From an uncultured Microbacterium sp. (GTDB lineage Bacteria > Actinomycetota > Actinomycetes > Actinomycetales > Microbacteriaceae), in assembly GCA_947503655.1 (NCBI GenBank), contig CANNEP010000001.1:54235-118234 (forward strand): 64,000 nucleotides of DNA. Reading direction: 5' to 3'. Positions 1 through 7,871 of the stretch are shown piece by piece (position 1 is the first letter of the stretch; each line of letters starts with the position of its first letter). The notes under the pieces were generated by a model, which worked only from the letters and a program-made list of their open reading frames with translations, was not told the DNA's origin and ran no database searches. The translations under genes and the position numbers were made by a program.

Positions 1-1
1 G

Positions 2-199
2 TTGGCGGAAATTGACGAGCTGACGACCCTGCTTGATCTGGATGCGCCCTACCCCGGTGAGGCGGCAGAAGGACAACGTGGTCGAGCTGGCACTCCCAAG
101 CGCACCGTTTTGCCAGATGGCTGGCTGAACTCGCACGACATCGCAGCTGATGTCGCGTGCAACCTGACTGAAGGAGAAGCGGATACCAGTGGCGGTTGA
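2..199 (+). CDS. dusB: tRNA-dihydrouridine synthase DusB, C-terminal end (partial)
   Basis: The window opens inside this gene; only the last 65 codons are present. The tail carries the block DAPYPGEAAEGQRGRAGTPK followed by LPDGWL, which I recognise as the C-terminus of actinobacterial DusB, the flavoenzyme that reduces uridine to dihydrouridine in tRNA. The catalytic domain lies upstream of the window. The stop at 197-199 overlaps the start of dgt by 11 bases, so the two are probably co-transcribed, and dus next to dgt is a common actinobacterial order. The assignment rests on the tail sequence and this neighbourhood. Confidence 0.72.
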   Translation: MAEIDELTTLLDLDAPYPGEAAEGQRGRAGTPKRTVLPDGWLNSHDIAADVACNLTEGEADTSGG

Positions 200-1523
200 T
201 GGCGTGGGATCAGGGCGTATCGCGGACGGTTACGATGCGCATGATGTCGAGCGTTTTCACCCCGAGCTGCACCGCTCCGAACGCGACAACTTCGCACGCG
301 ACCGCGCTCGCGTGTTGCACTCCGCCGCGTGGCGTCGCCTCGCAGCGAAGACGCAGGTGCTGTCGCCGGCGTCTCCCGCTGACTTTGCGCGCAACCGCCT
401 GACGCACTCGCTCGAGGTGTCGCAGGTCGGCCGCGAACTGGCGACGAGCCTGAGGCTCAACCCCGACCTGGTCGACACCGCGTGCCTCACGCATGACCTC
501 GGCCACCCGCCGTTCGGCCACAATGGTGAGCGCGCGCTCAACTCGTGGGCTCGCGACATCGGTGGCTTTGAAGGCAACGCACAGACCCTGCGCATTTTGG
601 TGCGGCTGGAACCAAAGGTGCTGGATGAGAATGGCGACCCGTTCGGTCTGAACCTCACGCGTGCCAGTATCGACGCGTCGTGCAAGTATCCGTGGACGCT
701 GGACGCGCCCGTGCCCGACCCGGGCGGTCGCCTAAAGTTTGGCGTTTATCCCGACGACGAGCCGGTATTTGAGTGGATGCGCGCTGGTGCGCCCGACCGC
801 GTGCGCTGTATCGAGGCTGAGGTCATGGATCTCTCCGATGACATTGCGTATTCGGTGCACGACTTCGAAGACGCCATCGTCAACGGCTACTTGAGCCCCG
901 CTCGATTGTCAGACCCAGCAGAGCACGAAGCGCTCGTTTCTGGCATTCAAGCGTGGGTGGGCTTTGACTACTCACGTGACGAGCTCGACGAGGCGCTGTA
1001 CCGCCTCACGCGCATCCCGCCGTGGCTGAAGAGCTTCGATGCCTCGCGTCACGACCTGGCCCGCCTCAAGAACCTCACGAGCGAGCTCATTGGCCGCTTC
1101 GCGCGTGCCGCGACCGTGGCAACCCGCGAGTCGTACCCCGTCGAATCCATGACTCGATACCAAGCGCATGTCGTAGTTCCGCGCGACGTCGAAACCGAAG
1201 TTGCTGTTCTCAAGGGCATCATCGGTGCTTCGGTCGTATCGATCGAGGGCCGCAAGTCGATCTACAAGGAGCAGCGCAAGGTGCTTAAGCGCCTCGCTTC
1301 GGCATTGTGGGACGAGGGCGGCCACGCGCTGGACCCAGTGTTCTCCGCTGATTTCCGCGCGGCACGCGACGATGTGGCCCGCAAGCGCGTCATCGTCGAC
1401 CAGGTCGCCAGCCTGACCGATGCCACCGCTCTCGCTTGGCACCGCCGCTTTGTCGGCGACATTGACGCCGCTGACGTCGGCATTTGGTCGCCCGGAGCTC
1501 GTCCGTTCACCAGGTCGTACTGA
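189..1523 (+). CDS. dgt: Deoxyguanosinetriphosphate triphosphohydrolase-like protein
   Basis: HD-domain dNTP triphosphohydrolase of 444 residues that splits dNTP into deoxynucleoside and triphosphate in the cytosol. Metal-binding motifs are clear: NRLTHSLEV with His73, THDLGHPPFGH with His102-Asp103, and a later acidic helix DLSDDIAYSVHD. The N-terminal RVLHSAAWRRLAAKTQV block is typical of the actinobacterial family. The GTG start at 189 follows GAAGGAGA at good spacing and lies within the end of dusB. The stop overlaps the dnaG start by one base (TGATG), so dusB-dgt-dnaG form a tight unit. A second, unrelated-context member of this superfamily begins at 63590. Confidence 0.93.
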   Translation: MAVDGVGSGRIADGYDAHDVERFHPELHRSERDNFARDRARVLHSAAWRRLAAKTQVLSPASPADFARNRLTHSLEVSQVGRELATSLRLNPDLVDTACLTHDLGHPPFGHNGERALNSWARDIGGFEGNAQTLRILVRLEPKVLDENGDPFGLNLTRASIDASCKYPWTLDAPVPDPGGRLKFGVYPDDEPVFEWMRAGAPDRVRCIEAEVMDLSDDIAYSVHDFEDAIVNGYLSPARLSDPAEHEALVSGIQAWVGFDYSRDELDEALYRLTRIPPWLKSFDASRHDLARLKNLTSELIGRFARAATVATRESYPVESMTRYQAHVVVPRDVETEVAVLKGIIGASVVSIEGRKSIYKEQRKVLKRLASALWDEGGHALDPVFSADFRAARDDVARKRVIVDQVASLTDATALAWHRRFVGDIDAADVGIWSPGARPFTRSY

Positions 1524-3436
1524 TGCCCCGCATTTTGCAGGCCGACGTCGATGAGGTGAAGGCCCGCACCCGTATCGAAGAAATCATCGGCGAACGTGTC
1601 GCACTGCGCAATGCCGGTGTGGGGTCGATGAAGGGGCTCTGCCCTTTTCACGATGAGAAGTCGCCGAGCTTCCACGTGCGCCCGCAGGTTGGCTACTATC
1701 ACTGCTTTGGCTGTGGCGAGTCTGGCGACGTCTATACGTTCTTGCGTGAGATGGACCACGTCACCTTCACCGAGGCCGTTGAGCGCCTCGCCGGGCGCCT
1801 CGGCTATCCGTTGCACTACGAAGACGGCGGCTCGGCACCCGAGACGAGCGGGCGCGCTCGTCTGTATGCGGCCAATGCGGCAGCGGCAGAGTACTTCCGC
1901 ACCGAAATTGGCTCACCCGAGGCCGAGACCGCCCGTGCGTTCTTGGGCGAGCGTGGCTTTGACGCCGCGCACGCGAACCACTTTGGCGTGGGCTACGCGC
2001 CGCGCGGGTGGGACAACATGACGAATGCGCTCACCCGCAAGGGCTTCACGCGCGAAGAGTTGCTGGCGGCTGGTCTTGTTTCGCAGGGTAACCGCGGTGT
2101 GTACGATCGGTTCCGCGGACGTCTCATCTGGCCGATTCGCGACGTTACTGGGCAGACCATCGGTTTCGGCGCCCGCAAGCTTTACGAAGATGACAAGGGG
2201 CCGAAGTACCTCAATACGCCCGAGACGCCGATCTACAAGAAGGCGCAAGTGCTGTACGGGCTTGACCTCGCGAAGCGCGATATTTCACGCGGCGACCCCA
2301 AGCGGGTCGTCGTGGTCGAGGGGTACACCGACGTCATGGCGTGCCACGTCGCCGGCATCACGACGGCCGTTGCGACGTGTGGCACGGCGTTCGGCGTTGA
2401 TCACATCAACGTGCTGCGTCGCGTCATGGGTGATGAGTCCAGCCACGGCGAGGTTGTCTTCACATTTGACCCCGACGCCGCAGGCCAGAAGGCTGCGCTT
2501 CGTGCCTTCGCCGAGGAAAAGCGCTTCAACGCGCAAACCTACGTTGCCGTTGCACCCGACGGCCTTGACCCGTGTGACCTCCGTTTGCAGCGGGGCGATC
2601 AAGCCGTGCTGTCGCTCATGACGTCGAAGGTGCCGATGTTCGAGTTCGTCATCGACCAGCGCCTCGCAAGCTACGACCTCGCTACCGTCGAAGGGCGCGT
2701 CGGCGCGTTGCGCGCCGCAGCCCCTGTGCTGGCTGACATCCGCGACGCGCTGTTGCGCCCCGAATACGAGCGCGTTCTTGCACGACGCCTGGGCATGGAC
2801 CCGACCGACGTGCACCGTGAGGTGGATGCCGCTGTGCGTCGTGCGCCAGCGGAGAAGCGATCGGACGAGCGCCGCGCCCCGCAAGCAGCTCACGACCCGT
2901 ACGCTGGCAGCTCGGCATCCCATGGTTCCGCACCCTATGATTCCGACCCTGAACATGCTCCCGCCGTCGCGGTGACGCTCGCGACGCTGCCCCGCACGCC
3001 CGACGTCTACCGTGACCGCAACACGCTGATGGCGTTTTTGCAGTACGGGCACCTGCTTGATCAGGATCTGATGGCGCAAGCGCTCGAAGCCCCGTTTAGC
3101 CACCCGGCGTTTGACGCGGTGCGGGCGGCGATTCTGGCACACCCGGAGCGGACGAAGCCGGGCTGGGCGTTGACGGCTATCGGTGGCGTGCGCGAGCCGT
3201 TCCGGCTTATCGCGGGGGAGTTGCTGGCCGCGGAGTTCCCAGCGAAAGACGAGCAAGCCGCTGTTGTCGCGGCTCAAGATCTTGCGCTGTCGAAAGTGGA
3301 GCGCGCCATGATTGCGCGCAAGAACGAGCTTCTCGGTGCGGTGCAACGTATTGCGCCGGACTCGGAAGAGGGGCGTGCGCTGCGGGTGCAACTGCGCGAC
3401 CTCGACGTTCGCATTCGCAGTCTGCGTGGCGAGTAG
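1523..3436 (+). CDS. dnaG: DNA primase
   Basis: Makes RNA primers at the replication fork. The 637-residue product has the CHC2 zinc finger (Cys40, His43, Cys61, Cys64 in CPFHDEKSP...HCFGCGESGD), the RNA-polymerase core, and the Toprim motif VVVEGYTDVM with catalytic Glu266. A hydrophilic linker (about residues 430-490) leads to the C-terminal helicase-binding region. The ATG at 1523 overlaps the dgt stop; an upstream in-frame start at 1484 is unlikely because the conserved N-terminus MPRILQADVDEVKART begins here. The linker is encoded partly by a 15-bp unit that also forms a tandem repeat at 31471 (see findings). Confidence 0.96.
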   Translation: MPRILQADVDEVKARTRIEEIIGERVALRNAGVGSMKGLCPFHDEKSPSFHVRPQVGYYHCFGCGESGDVYTFLREMDHVTFTEAVERLAGRLGYPLHYEDGGSAPETSGRARLYAANAAAAEYFRTEIGSPEAETARAFLGERGFDAAHANHFGVGYAPRGWDNMTNALTRKGFTREELLAAGLVSQGNRGVYDRFRGRLIWPIRDVTGQTIGFGARKLYEDDKGPKYLNTPETPIYKKAQVLYGLDLAKRDISRGDPKRVVVVEGYTDVMACHVAGITTAVATCGTAFGVDHINVLRRVMGDESSHGEVVFTFDPDAAGQKAALRAFAEEKRFNAQTYVAVAPDGLDPCDLRLQRGDQAVLSLMTSKVPMFEFVIDQRLASYDLATVEGRVGALRAAAPVLADIRDALLRPEYERVLARRLGMDPTDVHREVDAAVRRAPAEKRSDERRAPQAAHDPYAGSSASHGSAPYDSDPEHAPAVAVTLATLPRTPDVYRDRNTLMAFLQYGHLLDQDLMAQALEAPFSHPAFDAVRAAILAHPERTKPGWALTAIGGVREPFRLIAGELLAAEFPAKDEQAAVVAAQDLALSKVERAMIARKNELLGAVQRIAPDSEEGRALRVQLRDLDVRIRSLRGE

Positions 3437-3465
3437 ACCTCACCGCTCGCCTAAGCCAGGATGGG

Positions 3466-4290
3466 ATGATGGCACGCCGACGACATGACTCCGCCGCGGT
3501 TCGCGCCGTTGATCTCAGTATCGGAACCAAGCAGTTGCGAATCGTTGATGGCGTGACGTTCACGATGGAGCCGGGAGAGACGCTCGTTGTTGCTGGGCCT
3601 GCGGGCGCAGGCAAGAGCACCCTCGCGTCGCTCGTGGCGGGGCAAGCGGCCTCTGGAGTAGAGATTGTGGGTGGCGACCTCACGGTCGGTGGCATCCCCG
3701 GCAAGCGCCCGGGACGCCTGCGTCGTGAGTGGCTCGTGCGCACCGGTTACCTGCCGCAGGGCGCAGGCGCGCTTCTCCCGGCCCAATTCACGGTGGGGGA
3801 GATCATTGCGTCGCCGATCACGTCGCGTTCGCGCAAGCACAATGCTGCCGCGTTGCGACAGCGCGTTGCCGCGCTGCTTGACGAAGTGCATCTCCCGCTC
3901 GGTGCGGCAGACAAGTTTCCGTACGAACTGAGTGCCGGCATGCTGCAGCGCGTTGCGTTCGCGCACGCCGTCGTACTCGAACCGACGTTGCTCGTCGCTG
4001 ATGATCCGATGGCGAATCTCGATGTCGAAATGCGGCCGGTGATTTACGAGGCCATCCGTCGTCGCCAGCGTGAGCGCAATATGGCGAGCCTCATCGTCAC
4101 GAACGACGTGAATCTGACACGCGAGCTTAACGCCTCGGCAATTGCGCTGCGTGCTGGCCATGTTGTCGCCGATGGTGACTTCACCGCGGTGCCGCGACCG
4201 ACGCCCACCGGGCCGATCGCGGCGGCTTTTCTGGCGGAACCGGCGGAAAAGCCGCGCACGCGTCGGCAGCGTCGCGAGCGGCGTCACTAG
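3466..4290 (+). CDS. ABC transporter ATP-binding protein, stand-alone
   Basis: 274-residue ATPase subunit of an ABC importer, closest in feel to the oligopeptide/nickel (DppD/OppD) group. Walker A is GPAGAGKST (about residues 46-54), the signature is degenerate (ELSAGMLQRVAFA in place of LSGGQ), and Walker B reads LLVADDP, so Asp replaces the usual catalytic Glu. The D-loop MANLD is present. The C-terminus is strongly basic (RTRRQRRERRH). No permease or binding protein is adjacent, so the substrate is unknown. The start at 3466 follows CCAGGA; an ATG three bases later is equally possible. The gap to dnaG is only 29 bases. Confidence 0.85.
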   Translation: MMARRRHDSAAVRAVDLSIGTKQLRIVDGVTFTMEPGETLVVAGPAGAGKSTLASLVAGQAASGVEIVGGDLTVGGIPGKRPGRLRREWLVRTGYLPQGAGALLPAQFTVGEIIASPITSRSRKHNAAALRQRVAALLDEVHLPLGAADKFPYELSAGMLQRVAFAHAVVLEPTLLVADDPMANLDVEMRPVIYEAIRRRQRERNMASLIVTNDVNLTRELNASAIALRAGHVVADGDFTAVPRPTPTGPIAAAFLAEPAEKPRTRRQRRERRH

Positions 4291-4416
4291 CGGTTTCTCC
4301 GTGTGTGCGGCGGGTTGATTCGGAGGCATTCGCGCGACGCGCCCGGAAGTCGGGCCGTGTTCTGATGCGCCGATCTTCTTTGCTATGCTGGTGTGGTTGC
4401 CCCGCATCGGGGCTGA

Positions 4417-4489
4417 TCCCTCATAGCTCAATTGGCAGAGCAGCCGACTGTTAATCGGCAGGTTTTTGGTTCGAGTCCAAATGGGGGAG
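4417..4489 (+). tRNA. tRNA-Asn (anticodon GTT)
   Basis: Folds as a cloverleaf: acceptor TCCCTCA pairs with TGGGGGA with discriminator G4489, the anticodon stem GCCGA/TCGGC encloses CTGTTAA, and the T-loop is TTCGAGT. The CCA end is not encoded. A terminator hairpin follows six bases later. Confidence 0.95.
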
Positions 4490-4494
4490 CAAGA

Positions 4495-4521
4495 AACCCC
4501 CGGAGATATTCTCCGGGGGTT
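4495..4521. terminator. Terminator after tRNA-Asn
   Basis: Perfect 11-bp GC-rich stem AACCCCCGGAG / CTCCGGGGGTT with a five-base loop. A T-rich run follows on the plus strand, so it should end tRNA-Asn transcription. Confidence 0.85.
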
Positions 4522-4551
4522 ATTTGTTTGTGTCGACGAGACGGGGCGACC

Positions 4552-4588
4552 AAAAAGCGGCCCTCGTCGATGACGAGAGCCGCTTTTC
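4552..4588. terminator. Terminator of the leftward lipoprotein gene
   Basis: Inverted repeat AAAAGCGGC-c-CTCGTC / GACGAG-a-GCCGCTTTT with a three-base loop. On the minus strand it ends in a T-run and lies just past the stop of the gene at 4600. Confidence 0.8.
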
Positions 4589-4599
4589 AACGGTGAAAG

Positions 4600-5124
4600 T
4601 TATTCAGCGCGACCCTGAACCGAACCGGTGGTCTGCACGAGCGAACCGTCGGTTGCGTCAGCCTGGTAAGCAACGCACGTGATGACGCGGTCGCCGTCTT
4701 CCCAACCAGCCTCAAGCGGCGTGAAGTAGGTGTAGTCGAAAATCGACGTCTCCCAGTCGAGGCCAACGTACGACTGGAACTCCGTAGCGCACTGCTCGTC
4801 AGCCTCGGCGTACATCTCTTCTTCATTGAACTCAGCAAGCGCCGACTCGAAGTTCAGAATGACCTCGGAGTCGTGTGCGTCGCCGCACGGAACCAGCTCA
4901 ACGTCGCTGAACTCGTCAGCGGCGGGGAAGTTCAGGCAGTCGCCAACTTCAAGGTCGTACGCCGAGCCCGTTCCCTGCTCGGTGACCTGGCCATCGTCGT
5001 CGCGCTCGACGTCACTGCCGCCGCCGAAGATGTTCTGAACTGCAGAGCAACCGCCGAGGCTCAGTGCGAGGGCAAGCGCTGCACCGGCAGCAAGCGAACG
5101 GCGCGCAATAGTGCTGTTAGTCAT
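4600..5124 (-). CDS. Secreted lipoprotein with septum-formation-like domain
   Basis: 174-residue lipoprotein. The N-terminus is a signal peptide (MTNSTIARRSLAAG, hydrophobic stretch, lipobox LSLGGC), so the mature protein should be lipid-anchored on the outer face of the membrane. The mature part starts with an acidic linker and then has YDLEVGDCLNFP...VPCGDAHDSEV and later ATEFQSYVG and VITCVAY. This cysteine pattern matches the actinobacterial 'septum formation' domain, whose function is poorly known. The ATG at 5122-5124 follows GGGGAG; the longer reading frame to 5184 lacks a good ribosome site and would bury the signal peptide. Confidence 0.8.
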   Translation of the reverse strand: MTNSTIARRSLAAGAALALALSLGGCSAVQNIFGGGSDVERDDDGQVTEQGTGSAYDLEVGDCLNFPAADEFSDVELVPCGDAHDSEVILNFESALAEFNEEEMYAEADEQCATEFQSYVGLDWETSIFDYTYFTPLEAGWEDGDRVITCVAYQADATDGSLVQTTGSVQGRAE

Positions 5125-5234
5125 GTGTGTGATTCTCCCCATAAGAAACATTGTTGTGCTTCGGGTAACGAAGCTCGGGAGCAACGGGCCTGCGAGAGTG
5201 AACGTTGTTCCTCGTGTACTCTAGCCGATTTGGC

Positions 5235-5801
5235 TTAACTCTCGAATCCGTCGACACCAGGTGTCCACGACAAACCGGGCCTGCCCCAGCCACGCTTCTT
5301 CGCGATCTTCTGCACGGTCTTCCAGTCGGAGTCGTGCAGACGGTCGACGTAGATCACGCCGTTGAGGTGATCAAACTCGTGCTGCATGATGCGCGCACGC
5401 CAGCCGGTTACCTCGATGAGAACCTCGTTGCCCTCGAGGTCAATGCCAGAAACCCGCACGTGATCGGAGCGGCGGAGCGGGAAGCGCTCACCAGGAACCG
5501 ACAAGCAGCCCTCCGACTCTTCGTCTTCATCCGGGTGTCCTGGTTCCGTCGGCGTCATAAACAACTCGGGGTTGATGATCTCGCCGCGCCACGGCTGTCC
5601 CTCGTCGTCTTCGTATGAGTACGTGAAAATGCGCAGCCCCACGCCCACTTGCGGCGCGGCTAAGCCGACGCCGGGAGCCGCGTCCATCGTCTCGTACATG
5701 TCGGCGACAAGCGTGCGAATCTCAGCGGTGATCTCCCCGACAGGAGAAGCTGTCGCGTGAAGGACGGGGTCACCCATAATGCAAATTGGTCGAATAGCCA
5801 C
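5235..5801 (-). CDS. def: Peptide deformylase
   Basis: Removes the formyl group from the N-terminal methionine of new proteins. All three family motifs are present: GVGLAAPQVG, EGCLSVPG (Cys metal ligand) and QHEFDHLNGV (two His ligands and catalytic Glu). Length of 188 residues is normal. The start is GTG at 5799-5801, giving MAIRPICIMGDPVL, the usual N-terminus. It is transcribed in the same direction as the lipoprotein gene, 110 bases away, and divergently from the transporter at 5846. Confidence 0.96.
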   Translation of the reverse strand: MAIRPICIMGDPVLHATASPVGEITAEIRTLVADMYETMDAAPGVGLAAPQVGVGLRIFTYSYEDDEGQPWRGEIINPELFMTPTEPGHPDEDEESEGCLSVPGERFPLRRSDHVRVSGIDLEGNEVLIEVTGWRARIMQHEFDHLNGVIYVDRLHDSDWKTVQKIAKKRGWGRPGLSWTPGVDGFES

Positions 5802-5845
5802 GCGTCAAGCCTAGTCTGGGCACCGGAGCCCCGTATGCTCGTGAT

Positions 5846-6913
5846 GTGATACTTGCCGAGATCGAGAACGTCGGAGATGTGGGGGAGACGCTCGTGGGCG
5901 TCTTTCAGAACCCCGGTCTGCTCCTCGGTATCCCGCTTGCCATCGCCGGTGCGGCATTTTTGTCGCTCGGAACCCAGTACCAGCACCGCGGCGTGCAGAA
6001 GGTTGCGCTCGAACTCGGGCGCGATGGTGGCAAAGGACTCAGCGGCAATCACCTGAAGCATTTGCTGGTGCGCCCCAGCTGGGTAATCGGAACCTTGATG
6101 CTGGGCCTCGCGATTGTCTGCCAGTTGGCTGCACTCACGCAGGCGCCGCTGATCGTGGTGCAGCCGCTCGGTGCCATCGCGCTCGTCATGACAACGCTGC
6201 TGAACGCGCGTATTTCGGGGCACAATCCGACAAGACGGTCGGTCGTCGCGATTTCAGCGTGTGTTGGCGGCGTCTTCCTCTTCGTGCTCATTGCCGCTCT
6301 TTTCGCGGAAGATAAAGACGTTTCGGACTACCAACTCTCGATCGTGCTGAGCATCTTGATGGTCGTCATCATCGTGCTGGGTGGGCTGTGGCTTGGGCTC
6401 CGTCGCAAGATGGGCCCACTGTTCTACATTTTGTGCGCCGGCATCATCTATGGTTTCGTAGCCACGCTCGCAAAGGTTGTCATCAAGCGCATCCAGGCGG
6501 GCGACTTTGAATGGCTCACGCTCGTGTGTGTGATCGCGCTGGTCGCCGGTACTGCTGTGGGTGGCTACTTCGTGCAGACCGCGCACGCCTCTGGCCCGCC
6601 CGACCTGGTTATCGCGGGACTCACGGTCATCGACCCCATCGTTGCCGTGCTGATCGGTCTGCTCGTGCTGGGTGAAGCAGCGGGCGCGCCGTCGTGGGCG
6701 TACGTCGGCTTCGCGATTGCCGGTGCCATCGCGATTTGGGGTGTCATTGAGCTCGCGCGTTATCACCCGCAGGTCGTCAGCGAGAGTCAAGAACTCGGAA
6801 TCCCGCGCGGGGGTGCTACGCGGCGGCCACGCGCCGAAGGGGATGTGCCCTTCGCGGGCGGCCCGCTTGAGACTCCTCCTTCTGACCCCGAAGTGCCGCG
6901 TGACCGAGCATAG
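5846..6913 (+). CDS. DMT/NIPA-type membrane transporter
   Basis: 355-residue integral membrane protein with about nine hydrophobic segments, starting after a short periplasmic or amphipathic N-terminus. The glycine- and small-residue-rich helices (LGIPLAIAGAAFLSLGTQYQHRG, PLIVVQPLGAIALVMTTLLNARI, DPIVAVLIGLLVLGEA) match the DMT superfamily and resemble NIPA-type magnesium transporters; the substrate cannot be told from sequence. The last 50 residues are hydrophilic and probably cytoplasmic. The start is GTG at 5846, diverging from def across 44 bases. Confidence 0.8.
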   Translation: MILAEIENVGDVGETLVGVFQNPGLLLGIPLAIAGAAFLSLGTQYQHRGVQKVALELGRDGGKGLSGNHLKHLLVRPSWVIGTLMLGLAIVCQLAALTQAPLIVVQPLGAIALVMTTLLNARISGHNPTRRSVVAISACVGGVFLFVLIAALFAEDKDVSDYQLSIVLSILMVVIIVLGGLWLGLRRKMGPLFYILCAGIIYGFVATLAKVVIKRIQAGDFEWLTLVCVIALVAGTAVGGYFVQTAHASGPPDLVIAGLTVIDPIVAVLIGLLVLGEAAGAPSWAYVGFAIAGAIAIWGVIELARYHPQVVSESQELGIPRGGATRRPRAEGDVPFAGGPLETPPSDPEVPRDRA

Positions 6914-6948
6914 AATACCGATGAGCCTGCGATAGGCTCATCTAACAG

Positions 6949-7026
6949 GGGGCGGTGGCCAAGCTGGTTAAGGCAGCGGGCTCATAACCCGACGATTCGT
7001 GGGTTCAAGTCCCACCCGCCCTACCA
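6949..7026 (+). tRNA. tRNA with anticodon CAT, probably tRNA-Met
   Basis: Acceptor GGGGCGG pairs with CCGCCCT (one G-T pair), the anticodon stem-loop is GCGGG-CTCATAA-CCCG(A), the T-loop is TTCAAGT, and CCA is encoded (7024-7026). Anticodon CAT fits elongator Met; it could instead be the tRNA-Ile whose C is modified to lysidine, which sequence alone does not settle. Confidence 0.88.
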
Positions 7027-7029
7027 AAT

Positions 7030-7074
7030 CGGTGTCTGATCAAGCCTTTCTGATTCGGGCACCGTTTCGCTTTT
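7030..7074 (+). terminator. Likely terminator after tRNA-Met
   Basis: Seven-base stem CGGTGTC / GGCACCG with a 21-base loop, followed by TTTCGCTTTT. Weaker than the other terminators but well placed four bases after the tRNA. Confidence 0.55.
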
Positions 7075-7213
7075 AGGTCAAGCGGGACTCGCGGAATCAC
7101 ATGGTTGTGATTCGGAGCTGGGTTTGTGATAATGCAAGGGAACAATCAAAAAGATGTTGCCGGGTATCCGTACAGGTCGTTGGGGAAGACGCACCTGAAG
7201 AAACGGAGAGATC

Positions 7214-7717
7214 ATGGCGACACCACAGGCGCGCGGGGTGATTTACATTCACTCTGCGCCACGCGCGTTGTGCCCCCACCTGGAGTGGGCGGTAGGCGGC
7301 GTTCTTGGTCGCGCCGTGAACTTTGAATGGACTGACCAGCCTGTGCTGAACGGTGCCCGCCGCACCGAGTTCTACTGGGAGGGCCCCGCTGGCACGGGCG
7401 CCGCACTCACGACGGCTATCCGCGGGTGGGAACACCTCCGCTATGAAGTGAGCGAAGACCCCACGCCCCGCAGCGACGGTGGTCGCTGGATGCACACGCC
7501 GGGCCTCGGCATTCACTACGGTCAGGTCGACTCGGCCGGCAACGTCGTGATTGGTGAAGACCGCGTGCGTTACGCGATAGAGATTGCTGACGGCGATGCG
7601 TTGGAAATGCAACGCGAACTGGAGCTTGCGCTGGGAAGCGCATGGGATGAAGAGCTGGAACCATTCCGTCACGCCAGTGATGGCGTGCCGGTGGTGTGGC
7701 TACACAAAGTTGGATAG
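7214..7717 (+). CDS. DUF3145 family protein
   Basis: 167-residue cytosolic protein. The opening MATPQARGVIYIHSAPRALC and internal blocks PHLEWAVGG, GTGAALTTAIRGWEHLRYEV and WMHTPGLGIHYGQVD match the actinobacteria-specific DUF3145 family. No biochemical role is known. It has no signal peptide or membrane segment. A good ribosome site, CGGAGAG, precedes the ATG. It stands alone, ending towards the fatty-acid operon on the opposite strand. Confidence 0.9.
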   Translation: MATPQARGVIYIHSAPRALCPHLEWAVGGVLGRAVNFEWTDQPVLNGARRTEFYWEGPAGTGAALTTAIRGWEHLRYEVSEDPTPRSDGGRWMHTPGLGIHYGQVDSAGNVVIGEDRVRYAIEIADGDALEMQRELELALGSAWDEELEPFRHASDGVPVVWLHKVG

Positions 7718-7828
7718 AGGATTCCGCGTCCGCGTGGCGCGGGATGGGTGTGGAGCGGTAGGCGCAAGTACCGACCATCGGTGATTATTCCCGGAGGGCG
7801 AGAAAGTGAATCCGCTCCCTACGTACAA

Positions 7829-7858
7829 AGAGGGCTCCCGGAATACCGGGAGCCCTCT
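7829..7858. terminator. Bidirectional terminator between DUF3145 and fabF
   Basis: Perfect 13-bp stem AGAGGGCTCCCGG / CCGGGAGCCCTCT with a four-base loop, 13 bases past the fabF stop on the minus strand and downstream of DUF3145 on the plus strand. Confidence 0.88.
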
Positions 7859-7871
7859 AACAATGTGTGCG

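Noticed and set aside
2285-3391. 368-residue minus-strand frame opposite dnaG
   Set aside because: Antisense to the primase catalytic and linker regions; composition typical of a GC-rich shadow frame.
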